64,000 bases of DNA from positions 26,074-90,073 of the forward strand of contig JANJUX010000026.1 of assembly GCA_024710355.1 (NCBI GenBank). The letters are read 5' to 3'. The stretch is from Candidatus Rifleibacteriota bacterium. GTDB lineage: Bacteria > Muiribacteriota > Ozemobacteria > Ozemobacterales > Ozemobacteraceae. Both the position numbers and the translations under genes were made by a program. The notes beneath the pieces are model-generated. The model saw nothing but the letters and a program-made list of their open reading frames with translations, searched no databases and was not told the DNA's origin. Positions 34,783 to 43,559 of this stretch are shown one piece after another (the first letter of the stretch is position 1; every line of letters starts with the position of its first letter).

Positions 34783-37700
34783 GACTGCCGGCTGCACTTT
34801 TTTATGCCCTGCTCTTCGTCGCAGTGCTTTTTTGCCTGTTCAAAATCGAGGGAAATCTGGCAGGTTCAGTCGATCTTGAGCAGAAGCGGCTTCAGGATGC
34901 CTACCTGATGACCGAAAAAATGCGCGGCGAAGCAAATCTGGATTACCAGCTGCAGGCGGCTTTCAATGTTTTTCGCGAGGGTCTGGTCGACGACCTGTCC
35001 CTGCTGCTCGGTATGAGAGAAGAACCGGCTTTTCTCAAGCTGCTTCCTTCTCACACTCTTTCTCTGGCCGTAACTGATGCTTCCGGCAGTCTGAAAGATT
35101 TTGTCAATCTTGCCGGCAGTATGAACGAGGAATTTGCCAGGCAGTTTATCAGAATTGATCAGCAGACTTCGGTAGAGCAGAAAGAAGTTTTTCTCGAACC
35201 GGAATATATCGGGCAGATCGAAGCGGCTGACCGTCTGCTGACCGAATTTCTCGGCATCAGCACCGATCGTACGGCATATATGCAGCTTCGCGCTTCCCGC
35301 ATGAGCCTGTTCGACGCCCGTGGGCATCTGCTCGGCCTTTACTGGGACAGCCAGCTTCTGCCCGATGGCGGCAAGGCTTACTTTTTCAGTCGCTTTGACC
35401 TTTCGGCATTGTCAGATCTTTACCCGGCCCGGATGTATCTTAAGTCCAACCCTCATAAACGGGCTGTCTGCGCGTTTTACGATCTGCAGCGCGGTCTTTT
35501 TGTCGGCAATCAGGCTTTTGCTGCTTTGCCCGGCAAAACGATTGCAGGCATTCGTGATGCCTGCGAAGAAATCGGTCGCGGTGATGACGGCAACGTCGGC
35601 GTCCTTCCAACAGGGGACCTGCTCGGGGTTGTCGGGCGTCGAATGATGAACCCGGGCATGGTTCCGGTAGTTCTTCTCGACTCGGAGTATGCCAGACCTT
35701 CTTCAACAGGCGTTACGGCAAGCCTGATCTTTTTTTCGGCAGTCTGTCTCGCCCTGTTTTTCTTCGTTCAGTCAATCTGCTTCGCCCGTGGTTTCAGAAT
35801 GACGGTTGGCCGGGCTCTTCTTTTTGCAAGTCTGGCGGCCATCAGCATGCCATTCATGATGGGTAACTCAATTTTTCGGCTGATTCTGAACGAGGCCTCA
35901 GAAAGTGGTCGCCTTAAACTTGAAAGAAACCTGCACGGGCAGATCAGGGGTATAGATGTCGGCGCCAGGCTCTTTCACGCCAACGTTCTGCAGAATTTCA
36001 AACGCCAGATCCGCAGCCCGAAAACGCTGCAGCAGCTCCGACAGGAAGAACGTCACGAGGCGAAGCTCAAGGCCGGCGATAATGCAGCCGCAGCCGTGCC
36101 GGCATCAGAAACGCTCAATATCGCTGGCGGTGACCTGATTCAAAAGGTGGCGGTCGAAATCTTCGCGCCATTCATGGAGGGGCTCGATCTGGTCAAAGAC
36201 ATGCATCGAAAAGCCAACGCCATCATTATTATGGGCCCTGACAACTTCACCCGCTATTTTGACCGTTTCAAGAGTTATACCTACCTTACCCGCAGCCTGC
36301 CTGAGACTGACCCGATTTTTCTGATTCTCAATCTTTACCGTCGCACCGTCGAGAAATTCTTCAGATCGGACCAGCTGGCAAATGGTCTGGCTCTGCAGCC
36401 AAAGCATGGCCGGGCCGGTGAAATCGAGCTGTTCAAGTTCGAAGAAATCAAAAAACACGTTGCTGCCTCGGTCGGTAACGAAAAGGTTTATTCGATGCTG
36501 ACCAATTTCGAAGGTTTGAACAGCTTCAGAACTTCGATCGGGCTGGTAAATTTTGCCATTTTCCCGGTATGGATAAATAACGTCATCAGCTATTTCTGCG
36601 GGGTATCATGGGATGAATTCGTGATCAGCCGCATCTATCTCGGCAGGGTTTTTGCCAGCTACAGACGTGGCATGATCGATTCTCAAAAAAAGCTCGACTC
36701 GGTTTTTGACCTGGTCGATCCGGTGAATTATGTGGTTGAGCCGCCATTGAAGCTGCAGGCATACGGCAATGTCAGGGGCGACATGCTGTTTTCCGGCGAA
36801 AAAGCTTCTTCGCGACTTGGTATGCTGCTTAAAACCGGCCAGAGAACCCGAAGAATGATCAAACTGCAGACACCCGACAGTGGCGAGGCTCTTTATTACG
36901 TTCTGCCCGGGCGCTTTTTCAATCTTTACATCCTTGGCGGGCTGCAGTCGACGGCGCATTTAAAGCAGATCGAAGACTGGCGGGCACTGATTCTTTTCAT
37001 GGGAACAATTCTGTTTATCATCTGTGCCTCTCTCGCTGCCGTGAATATCAGCAGGTCGGTCAGCAGCCCCCTTGAACACCTGCTCTGGGGTATCAGCAGA
37101 ATCGAAAGAAGCGACTTCAGTGTCAGACTGCTTGCCAGTCGCGAAGACGAATTCGGTTCGATCTCGCGCGCCTTCAATGTCATGGCCCGGCGCCTGCGCG
37201 AGCGTGACACACTTGGCAAGTTCGTCTCACCGGCGGTGCGCCGGCTGGCCCGCAACCCGGAACTCTTTCAACAGGCCCGCGCCGGCAATGAAATCTCAGC
37301 GACGATTCTGTTTGCCGCCCTGGAAGGCTTTGACCAGTTTGCCGCTTCGGCTCCGGTTCAACAGGTGCAATCGCTGCTTGAATCGGTTCTCGAACAGTTC
37401 TATCAGCAGGCCGCCCTGTCTGGCGGCGAAGTCGACAAATTGATCGGCGGCAAACTGCTGATCGTTTTTCCGCACCAGAATGCCGGAGCGCATGGCGCTG
37501 CGGTAAATGCCGCGAATTTTGTCGAGACCATTCTCAGATCGTTTTGTGATAATCAGCTGATACGGCCGGTCTTTGGCCTGAATTCCGGCCGCGTCATTTC
37601 TGGTATAATCGGAACCCCTTCAGTGCGAATGGATAACACCATCATTGGCGACCCGGTCAATGTGGCGGCCAGACTTTGCTCTCTCGCCCGCTCGGCCGAT

Positions 37701-37838
37701 CGGCCAGTAATGATCTCTGAAACGGTTGCCGCGTCTCTGAAGCACCTCTACCCGATTGAGAAGGTCGATATCGGAAGTATCAGAGGCAAATCGCAGGAAG
37801 TCGAAGTGTTTGCGCTTAAAGTCAGGGCCGCGGGCTGA
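34779..37838 (+). CDS. Dual-sensor membrane cyclase, C2-like half (keeps Lys/Asp/Asn/Arg)
   Basis: A 1019-residue protein with the same architecture as its upstream neighbour: TM1 (4-20), TM2 (312-335), TM3 (345-368), TM4 (735-757), HAMP and class III cyclase domain. Both metal Asps are lost (Ala847 in LFAALEGF, Gly891 in LIGGKL). Lys887, Asp952, Asn961 and Arg965 remain. It is therefore the exact complement of the previous protein and probably its obligate partner. Translation starts at GTG overlapping the stop (gTGA), with GGAGGAAAG upstream, which favours equal synthesis. Its 3' end overlaps the convergent EEP gene by 17 bp. Confidence 0.88.
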   Translation: MRLPAALFYALLFVAVLFCLFKIEGNLAGSVDLEQKRLQDAYLMTEKMRGEANLDYQLQAAFNVFREGLVDDLSLLLGMREEPAFLKLLPSHTLSLAVTDASGSLKDFVNLAGSMNEEFARQFIRIDQQTSVEQKEVFLEPEYIGQIEAADRLLTEFLGISTDRTAYMQLRASRMSLFDARGHLLGLYWDSQLLPDGGKAYFFSRFDLSALSDLYPARMYLKSNPHKRAVCAFYDLQRGLFVGNQAFAALPGKTIAGIRDACEEIGRGDDGNVGVLPTGDLLGVVGRRMMNPGMVPVVLLDSEYARPSSTGVTASLIFFSAVCLALFFFVQSICFARGFRMTVGRALLFASLAAISMPFMMGNSIFRLILNEASESGRLKLERNLHGQIRGIDVGARLFHANVLQNFKRQIRSPKTLQQLRQEERHEAKLKAGDNAAAAVPASETLNIAGGDLIQKVAVEIFAPFMEGLDLVKDMHRKANAIIIMGPDNFTRYFDRFKSYTYLTRSLPETDPIFLILNLYRRTVEKFFRSDQLANGLALQPKHGRAGEIELFKFEEIKKHVAASVGNEKVYSMLTNFEGLNSFRTSIGLVNFAIFPVWINNVISYFCGVSWDEFVISRIYLGRVFASYRRGMIDSQKKLDSVFDLVDPVNYVVEPPLKLQAYGNVRGDMLFSGEKASSRLGMLLKTGQRTRRMIKLQTPDSGEALYYVLPGRFFNLYILGGLQSTAHLKQIEDWRALILFMGTILFIICASLAAVNISRSVSSPLEHLLWGISRIERSDFSVRLLASREDEFGSISRAFNVMARRLRERDTLGKFVSPAVRRLARNPELFQQARAGNEISATILFAALEGFDQFAASAPVQQVQSLLESVLEQFYQQAALSGGEVDKLIGGKLLIVFPHQNAGAHGAAVNAANFVETILRSFCDNQLIRPVFGLNSGRVISGIIGTPSVRMDNTIIGDPVNVAARLCSLARSADRPVMISETVAASLKHLYPIEKVDIGSIRGKSQEVEVFALKVRAAG

Positions 37839-38832
37839 AAATTACCTCGGCCAGAACGGCATGGTGGTCAGAGAAGCGTTTTTCCCATTCGACCCGACTG
37901 CCTGGTATTCTGATCGCAGATGGGTCCTGCTGGTCAGCAGCAAGAACATAATCGAGTTTTTTTTGAATTTTGCGGCCCGCCGTCGGCAGATTGCAGTCGT
38001 CGCGCATAATCCGCTCCGGCAGGTAAGATTCAAGCTCGGCGGGTTCAAGGTTCATGTCACCGCCGACGATAACCAGGTCTGGGGCGGCCTGCATGCGTTG
38101 CAGCAAGTGTCTGAACTGCCATGTGTTTGGCCGGAAACGCGCCTTCGCCGCCGATGAATAAAGATGTGTGGTCGCCAGCCAGATCTGGCGCCCGCTGCAG
38201 CTGATTTCGGCCCAGAGGATACCCTTGCGCGCTATCAGCTCTTCGGGGTTATGGTTCAGAGTCAGAGGGAAGGATTCGGCCGTCGCCCTGACCGGCGCAA
38301 TTCGCGAAAAAATCATCAGACCGCCAAGGTTGAACAGAGGATTTGGCGCTATCACCGCATGATAATCAGGAAACCTGGCCAGAAGAAGGCGCAGGCTGTT
38401 GTTGTCCCAGACTTCCTGAAGGAAAATGATATCGGGCGAGACCGAGCGGGCAAGCTTCGCAAATTCTGAGATTCTCTCTGCCTGATCGCTGTAGAACGGC
38501 CATGGAAAAAGCAGGGTGTTGGCGGTAAGGATGCGCAGCCGCCCAGGCTTTGTCTGCGGTGCGGCCCGACCGGATGCTGGAATTATCATTGTTTCAGGTT
38601 TTCCGGCGGTATGCAGCAGGTTTATCAGATGTGTGAAGCCTGTCAGCGATTCCAGCAGACTGGGCAGACCGGCCTTATCAGCGCTGATGATAAGGCTGCG
38701 AAAAGATTCGAGAATCAATGGCCGCTCGGGTTTGCCCGGGTAATCGCCCTGAGCGCCACAGAGCACCGGAAAAATCAGCTGCGCGAACAGGCAGAATGCC
38801 ACCAGCCATCTTTTTTGAAAAAAAAGTTTCAT
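37822..38832 (-). CDS. Secreted endonuclease/exonuclease/phosphatase-family hydrolase
   Basis: A 336-residue exported protein with a signal peptide (LVAFCLFAQLIFPVLCGAQG). It has an EEP fold from about residue 95: LTANT, IIFLQEV (catalytic Glu), TTHLYSS, VGGDMNLEP, KLDYVL and the terminal SDHHAVLAE. It is a metal-dependent hydrolase of nucleic acid, phosphodiester or phospholipid headgroup; the substrate is not evident. The last codons overlap the end of the convergent cyclase gene. Confidence 0.85.
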   Translation of the reverse strand: MKLFFQKRWLVAFCLFAQLIFPVLCGAQGDYPGKPERPLILESFRSLIISADKAGLPSLLESLTGFTHLINLLHTAGKPETMIIPASGRAAPQTKPGRLRILTANTLLFPWPFYSDQAERISEFAKLARSVSPDIIFLQEVWDNNSLRLLLARFPDYHAVIAPNPLFNLGGLMIFSRIAPVRATAESFPLTLNHNPEELIARKGILWAEISCSGRQIWLATTHLYSSAAKARFRPNTWQFRHLLQRMQAAPDLVIVGGDMNLEPAELESYLPERIMRDDCNLPTAGRKIQKKLDYVLAADQQDPSAIRIPGSRVEWEKRFSDHHAVLAEVIFSPRP

Positions 38833-39012
38833 TTCTTTAAATTAGTGTCATGTTGATAAAAATGCAAGAAAAACGAAGAAAACCGGTGAAATGTAAGACT
38901 CATTGCCCGAAAACCCCGTTAAATTTGCCCGCTGCCGAAGTCGATTAATAAATTAGAGACTAAGACGAATGGGAAACGCCACCTTCCGGCCTGAAAAATA
39001 AGGAGTCCGAAA
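38833..39012. other. Intergenic leader region
   Basis: The 180 bp between the divergent hydrolase gene and a small ORF holds several short inverted repeats (for example GACT...AGTC enclosing CCTT...AAGG at about 38959-39006). No convincing sigma-70 promoter or known riboswitch could be identified by eye. Confidence 0.35.
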
Positions 39013-39138
39013 ATGAACGGTAGAAAAAACGTTAAGGGCAGCAAATTGTTCGATGTTCTTACGGTGTTTGCCTTCGAGCCTCTGATTAAATCGGTACACT
39101 GGCCGGCTCTGACTTCGGTTGCAGTAAATGAGCGTTAA
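39013..39138 (+). CDS. Possible 41-residue small protein
   Basis: A short frame starting at ATG with a good AAGGAG site 7 bases upstream and ending in TAA. It lies 15 bp before the next gene. The product is basic at the N-terminus (MNGRKNVKGSK) and hydrophobic after (LFDVLTVFAFEPLI). I recognise nothing in it. It may be a leader peptide or a spurious frame. Confidence 0.4.
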   Translation: MNGRKNVKGSKLFDVLTVFAFEPLIKSVHWPALTSVAVNER

Positions 39139-39153
39139 ATTTCAGGGGGCAAT

Positions 39154-40299
39154 ATGAGCATAAGCAAAATTCAGACAAATTCGGTTGCGAACTACGAAAA
39201 CAGTCGGCCGGTCGAAAGTTCTTCCGGCAAGGCATTTGCCAGCGTGATCAACCAGGAGGTTGATAAACAGGTTGCCTGTCGACCCTGTATAAGGGTGACA
39301 CAGCCTGTTCCGGTCGAAGAACCGGTTCCTGCTGCAGTGGAACCCGCAGTCGGCGTGACCGCTGCCGATTCAGCAGAAGTGACAGCTGCTGAAACAGGGG
39401 ATACCGTTACGGCAACGACTGTTAAAGACACCGCAGCTGAAGCTGCCGCCGGTGAAAAAGCCGGTGGCGTGGACCAGGCTGTCAGCAGTCGCTCAGCCAT
39501 GTATCGTTTCACGATGTATATCAGAATCAGCGGTGATATGGGCGGTCTGCAGCAGAGCCTCGTCGATGAATTCAGGCAGGCGACCCGCAGCTTTGTCGGC
39601 GCTTTACGTTCAGACAGCGGCTACGGTCTCGATTCACTCGATCAGTATCTCGGAAAAGCCGAAGAAGCGTCAGCTGCCGGGCTTGCCTCATCGAAGTCAT
39701 TCATTGACAACATTCTTGCGGCGGCTGATAACGGTCTGAAGGCTGTCACCGCTTCGATAGCCAGTTCCGCCTGGATGTCGGGTCTCAATCTCACCGGCTC
39801 GGCAGTGAACTCTTCTGCCCTGGGTTCTGGCTCGCCAATGGATCTTGTAAAACTGCGGCTGCAGGAAGCCATGCTGAAGACCAGTCAGCAGGTTTCATCG
39901 AGCTCTTCGGCTGCGCCGATGGTTGATTACGGTTCGGGTTTTTCTCTGTCGATGCTCAAGAATCGCACTGACCTTAAAAAGGTCGATGCTTCAGGCAATT
40001 CGTCAGATGAGATCGGCAAAGTGGCCGAAACAACTGCAGCTCCTGTGCAGCTGGCTTCTTCAAACAATGAACTTACGCTGGGCATTCGCAACTCAGTTCT
40101 CGACAAGTTTCTTGAACTCATCGACAGCCTGTCATCATCTCTGGGTGGTGGGGCAACGGTCGTCAGGGCCGGGTTCTCGTTCGCTGTAGGAAATGGATTC
40201 CAGGGAAGTCACATGGAAGTTGACAATTCCAGCAGCCAGAACCGGTCAGACGGAGATGAAACTGAAACTGTCGCTGAACCGGACGCCGTGACAGCATAA
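39154..40299 (+). CDS. Low-complexity Ala/Ser/Val-rich protein of unknown function
   Basis: A 381-residue protein without signal peptide or membrane helix. Residues 45-110 are a Val/Ala/Glu/Pro/Thr low-complexity stretch. The core (about 115-380) is Ser/Ala/Leu-rich and mostly helical, with a structured segment MYRFTMYIRISGDMG and acidic C-terminal residues. The style (low complexity, Ser-rich, no Cys after the start region) resembles flagellar or secreted structural proteins, but no family is recognisable. AGGGGG precedes the ATG. Confidence 0.7.
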   Translation: MSISKIQTNSVANYENSRPVESSSGKAFASVINQEVDKQVACRPCIRVTQPVPVEEPVPAAVEPAVGVTAADSAEVTAAETGDTVTATTVKDTAAEAAAGEKAGGVDQAVSSRSAMYRFTMYIRISGDMGGLQQSLVDEFRQATRSFVGALRSDSGYGLDSLDQYLGKAEEASAAGLASSKSFIDNILAAADNGLKAVTASIASSAWMSGLNLTGSAVNSSALGSGSPMDLVKLRLQEAMLKTSQQVSSSSSAAPMVDYGSGFSLSMLKNRTDLKKVDASGNSSDEIGKVAETTAAPVQLASSNNELTLGIRNSVLDKFLELIDSLSSSLGGGATVVRAGFSFAVGNGFQGSHMEVDNSSSQNRSDGDETETVAEPDAVTA

Positions 40300-40350
40300 A
40301 ACATCACAGACACATCGAAAGGGAATTCAGGGAAGATTGCAAACCTTTTT

Positions 40351-40375
40351 GAACTGCCTTTTTCAAAGGGCAGTT
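40351..40375 (+). terminator. Possible terminator hairpin
   Basis: GAACTGCC and GGGCAGTTC can pair with one bulge. No T-run follows, so this is only a weak terminator candidate for the preceding gene. Confidence 0.35.
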
Positions 40376-40419
40376 CTCTGTTGTACAGCTGATCTTTACA
40401 ATTCTGTCTCTTTCCCGGG

Positions 40420-40448
40420 TTGCCGGTTGGCAGGCGCTGTCTTATAAT
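40420..40448 (+). promoter_or_regulatory. Sigma-70 promoter of the methyltransferase gene
   Basis: TTGCCG and TATAAT are separated by 17 bases. The expected start point lies about 15 bases before the chosen ATG at 40470. Confidence 0.6.
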
Positions 40449-40469
40449 TACAAAAAAACGGAGATGGAT

Positions 40470-41321
40470 ATGTCAAAGCATTACGACAGCTTCAGAGAAC
40501 TGTACGAGCAGCGCTGGGCACTCAACAGCGGCGACAGCCCCGAAAAAGAAACCGCCGCCTTCTGGGATGAAAAAGCCGGTGATTTTGCAGCCAGGGCGCA
40601 TTCGCCCGAGGCCCGGGCTGAGGCTGAGACTTTTCTGAGCCGCTTCGCCTGGAGTCAGGATGAAACGGTTCTCGACGTGGCGGCTGGCCCGGGCACTTTT
40701 GCGATTCCGCTTTCACATCTGGTGAAAAGTATTACAGTTACCGACTTTTCTACCGGTATGCTCGACCAGTTACTCCGACATGCGGTTGCCGAGGGTGTTC
40801 ACAACCTGGATCTGATCCGGGGTCGCTGGCTTGAAATCGATGCCCCTGGCGTTTTTGACACGGTGCTTTGCCTCAACAGTCTTGGGGTAGTGTCGACCGA
40901 TGGCAACCATCAGCCAAAACTGGCTGAAGCTCTGAAAAAGCTGCGCGATGCCTGCAGTCGCCGTCTTGTAGTTCTGATTCCGCATGCCGATTCGCCCCTC
41001 GATGAAACGATGCGGCAGATTCTTGGTCTGGAAGAAGTCTGCAGTGAGCGTCGTCGCGTCGCCATTCTCTATTTTGCCATGGTTGACTGCGGCATGCTGC
41101 CGAACCTTGAAATTATCAGCCGCCCCTTTCGCTGGACATTCGCCAGTCGCGAAGAGGCGTGTGAAACGCTGCTGCGCAAGGCCGGTGTGAGCCCAGAACT
41201 TTGCTGTATGCCAAAATTTGCCGATTATCTTGCCACTCGGCTGATCAAAGACCCTGATGGTCGTTATAATCTGGTTTATAACGTTTCACAGGCGCTTTTT
41301 ACCTGGAACCGGCAGCTCTGA
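40470..41321 (+). CDS. Class I SAM-dependent methyltransferase
   Basis: A 283-residue Rossmann-fold methyltransferase. Motif I is VLDVAAGPGTFAIPLS (about 66-81), the acidic end of strand 2 is in TVTDFSTGML, and motif IV is the DTVLCLNSLG region. The substrate is unknown. The second ATG (40470) is preferred over 40464 because GGAG lies 6 bases before it. It has its own promoter and ends 4 bp from the stop of a convergent cyclase gene. Confidence 0.85.
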   Translation: MSKHYDSFRELYEQRWALNSGDSPEKETAAFWDEKAGDFAARAHSPEARAEAETFLSRFAWSQDETVLDVAAGPGTFAIPLSHLVKSITVTDFSTGMLDQLLRHAVAEGVHNLDLIRGRWLEIDAPGVFDTVLCLNSLGVVSTDGNHQPKLAEALKKLRDACSRRLVVLIPHADSPLDETMRQILGLEEVCSERRRVAILYFAMVDCGMLPNLEIISRPFRWTFASREEACETLLRKAGVSPELCCMPKFADYLATRLIKDPDGRYNLVYNVSQALFTWNRQL

Positions 41322-41324
41322 AGA

Positions 41325-43415
41325 CTATTTGTGGAGAACTCTGAAGACGCCGTCCCAGTCGGGGCCCGGCGGTCGGTCATGCAGTTCGCGGCAGCGGGTG
41401 AGATACATTTCGGCTGCGGCGTCTTCTGGCGAAATGTCGAGTATCTGCTGAAATTGCTCGTAAGATTCTCGCCACTGACGGTTAAGGTAGCTTTCGAGCG
41501 CCTTTTCCGCCATCTCTGCCAGCCGGTTGAACTGGTCTGCCTTCGGGTCGTCGGCCCGGCCGAGCAGTTGAAAAATTCTGACACTTTTTTTGCGGCCCTT
41601 GACCGCCACCAGATCGAGCGGACGGAAAATGAAGCCTTTACCGGCAACGGCTACGGTGGATTCACTGACGATGACTTCTGAGCCGTAAATTTTATTGAGG
41701 CCTTCAAGCCGGCTGGCAAGGTTGACGCTGTCGCCGACGGCAGTGTAATTGAAGCGGTCTGATGAACCAAAATTGCCGATCAGAGAAATGCCCGTGTTTA
41801 TACCGATTCTGGTTTTAAGCTGATCGCTGTTCTCTGCCAGCCAGCGGGCGTTGAGTTTTTTTATCGCCGCTTCAATTTCGAGGGCAGCGATACAGGCGTG
41901 TTCTGCCTGGCGCGAATCGCGGGCCGGAGCGCCCCAGAAGGCCATGACCGAGTCGCCGATGTATTTGTCGATGGTGCCGCCGTGCCGATGAATGACGGCT
42001 GCGATGCAGTCAAAATATTCAGACAGTTGTTTCATCAGCTCTGCTGGTGCGACCCGTTCGGTGATTGCCGAAAAGTCGCTGATATCGGTAAACATCAGGG
42101 TGATTTCTTCGGCCTGGGCCTGCAGTCTTGCCTCGTCGCGGCTGTGAACCAGGCCCTGAACAATTTCTGACGGAACATATTTTTTGAAGGCGCCCAGTGC
42201 TTTTTTCATTGAATCCATGGTTTCGCCCATCTGCTGAATTTCGGTGATTGGTGAGCGCAGGTCGATCGAACCGTCGAAGTCGAGATTCTGAATGCGGCCG
42301 GCTTCGGCGGTCAGGCGTTTGATCGGTTCGGTGAGTTCACGGGCGATGGCCGAGGTGAGAAACCCGGCAATGATCAGCAGCCAGAATGAGAACAGCAGAG
42401 TGGTTTCGTGGATGCGGGCAATTGGCCCGATAAAATCATCTTCGGGCACGATGATGCCGAGAACCCAGTCGCGGCCAAAATTCTCGGGAAAAGGGCGAAA
42501 CGATGAAACATAACGATTGCCGTCGTGGTCGATGGTGAACTTGAACTGACGGCTGTTCAGGTAATTTTCGATAGCTGCCTTGATCGGGCCCGACTTAAGA
42601 CTCTCGCGGGTCGGCGACCGGGGGGCTCTTATATTTTCCGGGCTGATATCTGATTTTTCTGGATAGGCGAGGACATTGCCTTCACTGTCGGCGATGAAAG
42701 CAATGCCGGACTCGCCGATTTTGAGGCTTTTGAGAAATTCGGCGAGTTCATAAAGTCTGAAATCAATGCCTACGGCGCCGACAAAGCTTCCTTCGTAATC
42801 GAATACGGGGTGGGCGCAGGTGATGCCGGGTACCTGATCTGTAAACAAGCGGTATTCACGGCTCCAGACTGTGCTTCCCTCAGACTTTGCCAGTACATAC
42901 CAGGGTCTTTCACGCGGGTCATAGCTGAGCAGCGAACTGCTGCGGGTGGCAATGATCTGCCAGTGCTGGTCGCGGTCGATTTCGATCATGCCCGAGGGTT
43001 CGCTGGTCCGTGAAATGATTCGCGTCGAAAAATTACCGTCTTCAAGCCGGCGTGACATGATGAAATTGCCATTTTCGTCGCCAAGATAGACAGCCGAAAA
43101 CTGCGGGTAGATTTCGAGAGTTTCGAGACTGATCGTTTCTACCAGTTCGGGTGATTTTGAGAATGAGTTGCCGCGTTCGATCATTTTGCGCAGCAGGGTG
43201 CCGGTTTTGCGGGCCGGGTCGAGATGATTGCTTGTCTGTCTGATGACGGTTTCAGAGATCTGGTAGAGCAGTTCATCAGAAGACTGCAGCATGATTTCTG
43301 AATTGCTGCGATAGCCGTAGACGACGATTCCGGCGACTATGAGCGAAAAGAGCGCCAGAAAAGAAAAAAAGACCACGACCTGCAGGCGGTATGTACGAAA
43401 ACCGGTATTGTTCAT
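41325..43415 (-). CDS. dCACHE-HAMP adenylate cyclase (class III, complete active site)
   Basis: A 696-residue membrane cyclase: TM1 (9-30), an extracytoplasmic dCACHE ligand-binding domain (about 35-330, with RPWYVLAKS and AVGIDF signatures), TM2 (335-355), HAMP, cyclase (about 435-610). Metal Asp444 and Asp488, Lys484, Asn565 and Arg569 are present; the adenine-site Asp is Asn556, a common variant. It should act as a homodimer producing cAMP in response to a small extracellular ligand. The tail ends in RPPGPDWDGV, as in the other complete cyclase at 19364-21742. It has AGGA upstream of its start. Confidence 0.9.
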   Translation of the reverse strand: MNNTGFRTYRLQVVVFFSFLALFSLIVAGIVVYGYRSNSEIMLQSSDELLYQISETVIRQTSNHLDPARKTGTLLRKMIERGNSFSKSPELVETISLETLEIYPQFSAVYLGDENGNFIMSRRLEDGNFSTRIISRTSEPSGMIEIDRDQHWQIIATRSSSLLSYDPRERPWYVLAKSEGSTVWSREYRLFTDQVPGITCAHPVFDYEGSFVGAVGIDFRLYELAEFLKSLKIGESGIAFIADSEGNVLAYPEKSDISPENIRAPRSPTRESLKSGPIKAAIENYLNSRQFKFTIDHDGNRYVSSFRPFPENFGRDWVLGIIVPEDDFIGPIARIHETTLLFSFWLLIIAGFLTSAIARELTEPIKRLTAEAGRIQNLDFDGSIDLRSPITEIQQMGETMDSMKKALGAFKKYVPSEIVQGLVHSRDEARLQAQAEEITLMFTDISDFSAITERVAPAELMKQLSEYFDCIAAVIHRHGGTIDKYIGDSVMAFWGAPARDSRQAEHACIAALEIEAAIKKLNARWLAENSDQLKTRIGINTGISLIGNFGSSDRFNYTAVGDSVNLASRLEGLNKIYGSEVIVSESTVAVAGKGFIFRPLDLVAVKGRKKSVRIFQLLGRADDPKADQFNRLAEMAEKALESYLNRQWRESYEQFQQILDISPEDAAAEMYLTRCRELHDRPPGPDWDGVFRVLHK

Positions 43416-43559
43416 CAGTTGATCCTGATCGAAATTCTAGCACTTTTGCCGGTTTTTCGCAGCAATATTAAACCACCGTCCGTATCTTTGCCTGTTGCTC
43501 AAAATCGGGCGAAAGGTTATATTATCTGTCGAAAAAAGACAGCCCGGAGGTCGCAAGGA

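Noticed and set aside
31897..37838. Reading the cyclase pair as two decayed pseudogenes
   Set aside because: The frames are intact over nearly 1000 codons each, overlapping starts are kept, and the residue losses are complementary rather than random. The same pattern recurs in the second locus.
38959..39015. Possible c-di-GMP (GEMM-I) riboswitch, from the GGGAAACGCC and CCGGCCTGAAAA stretches
   Set aside because: The tetraloop/receptor and conserved GCAAAGCC core do not align, and no complete P1-P3 structure could be drawn.
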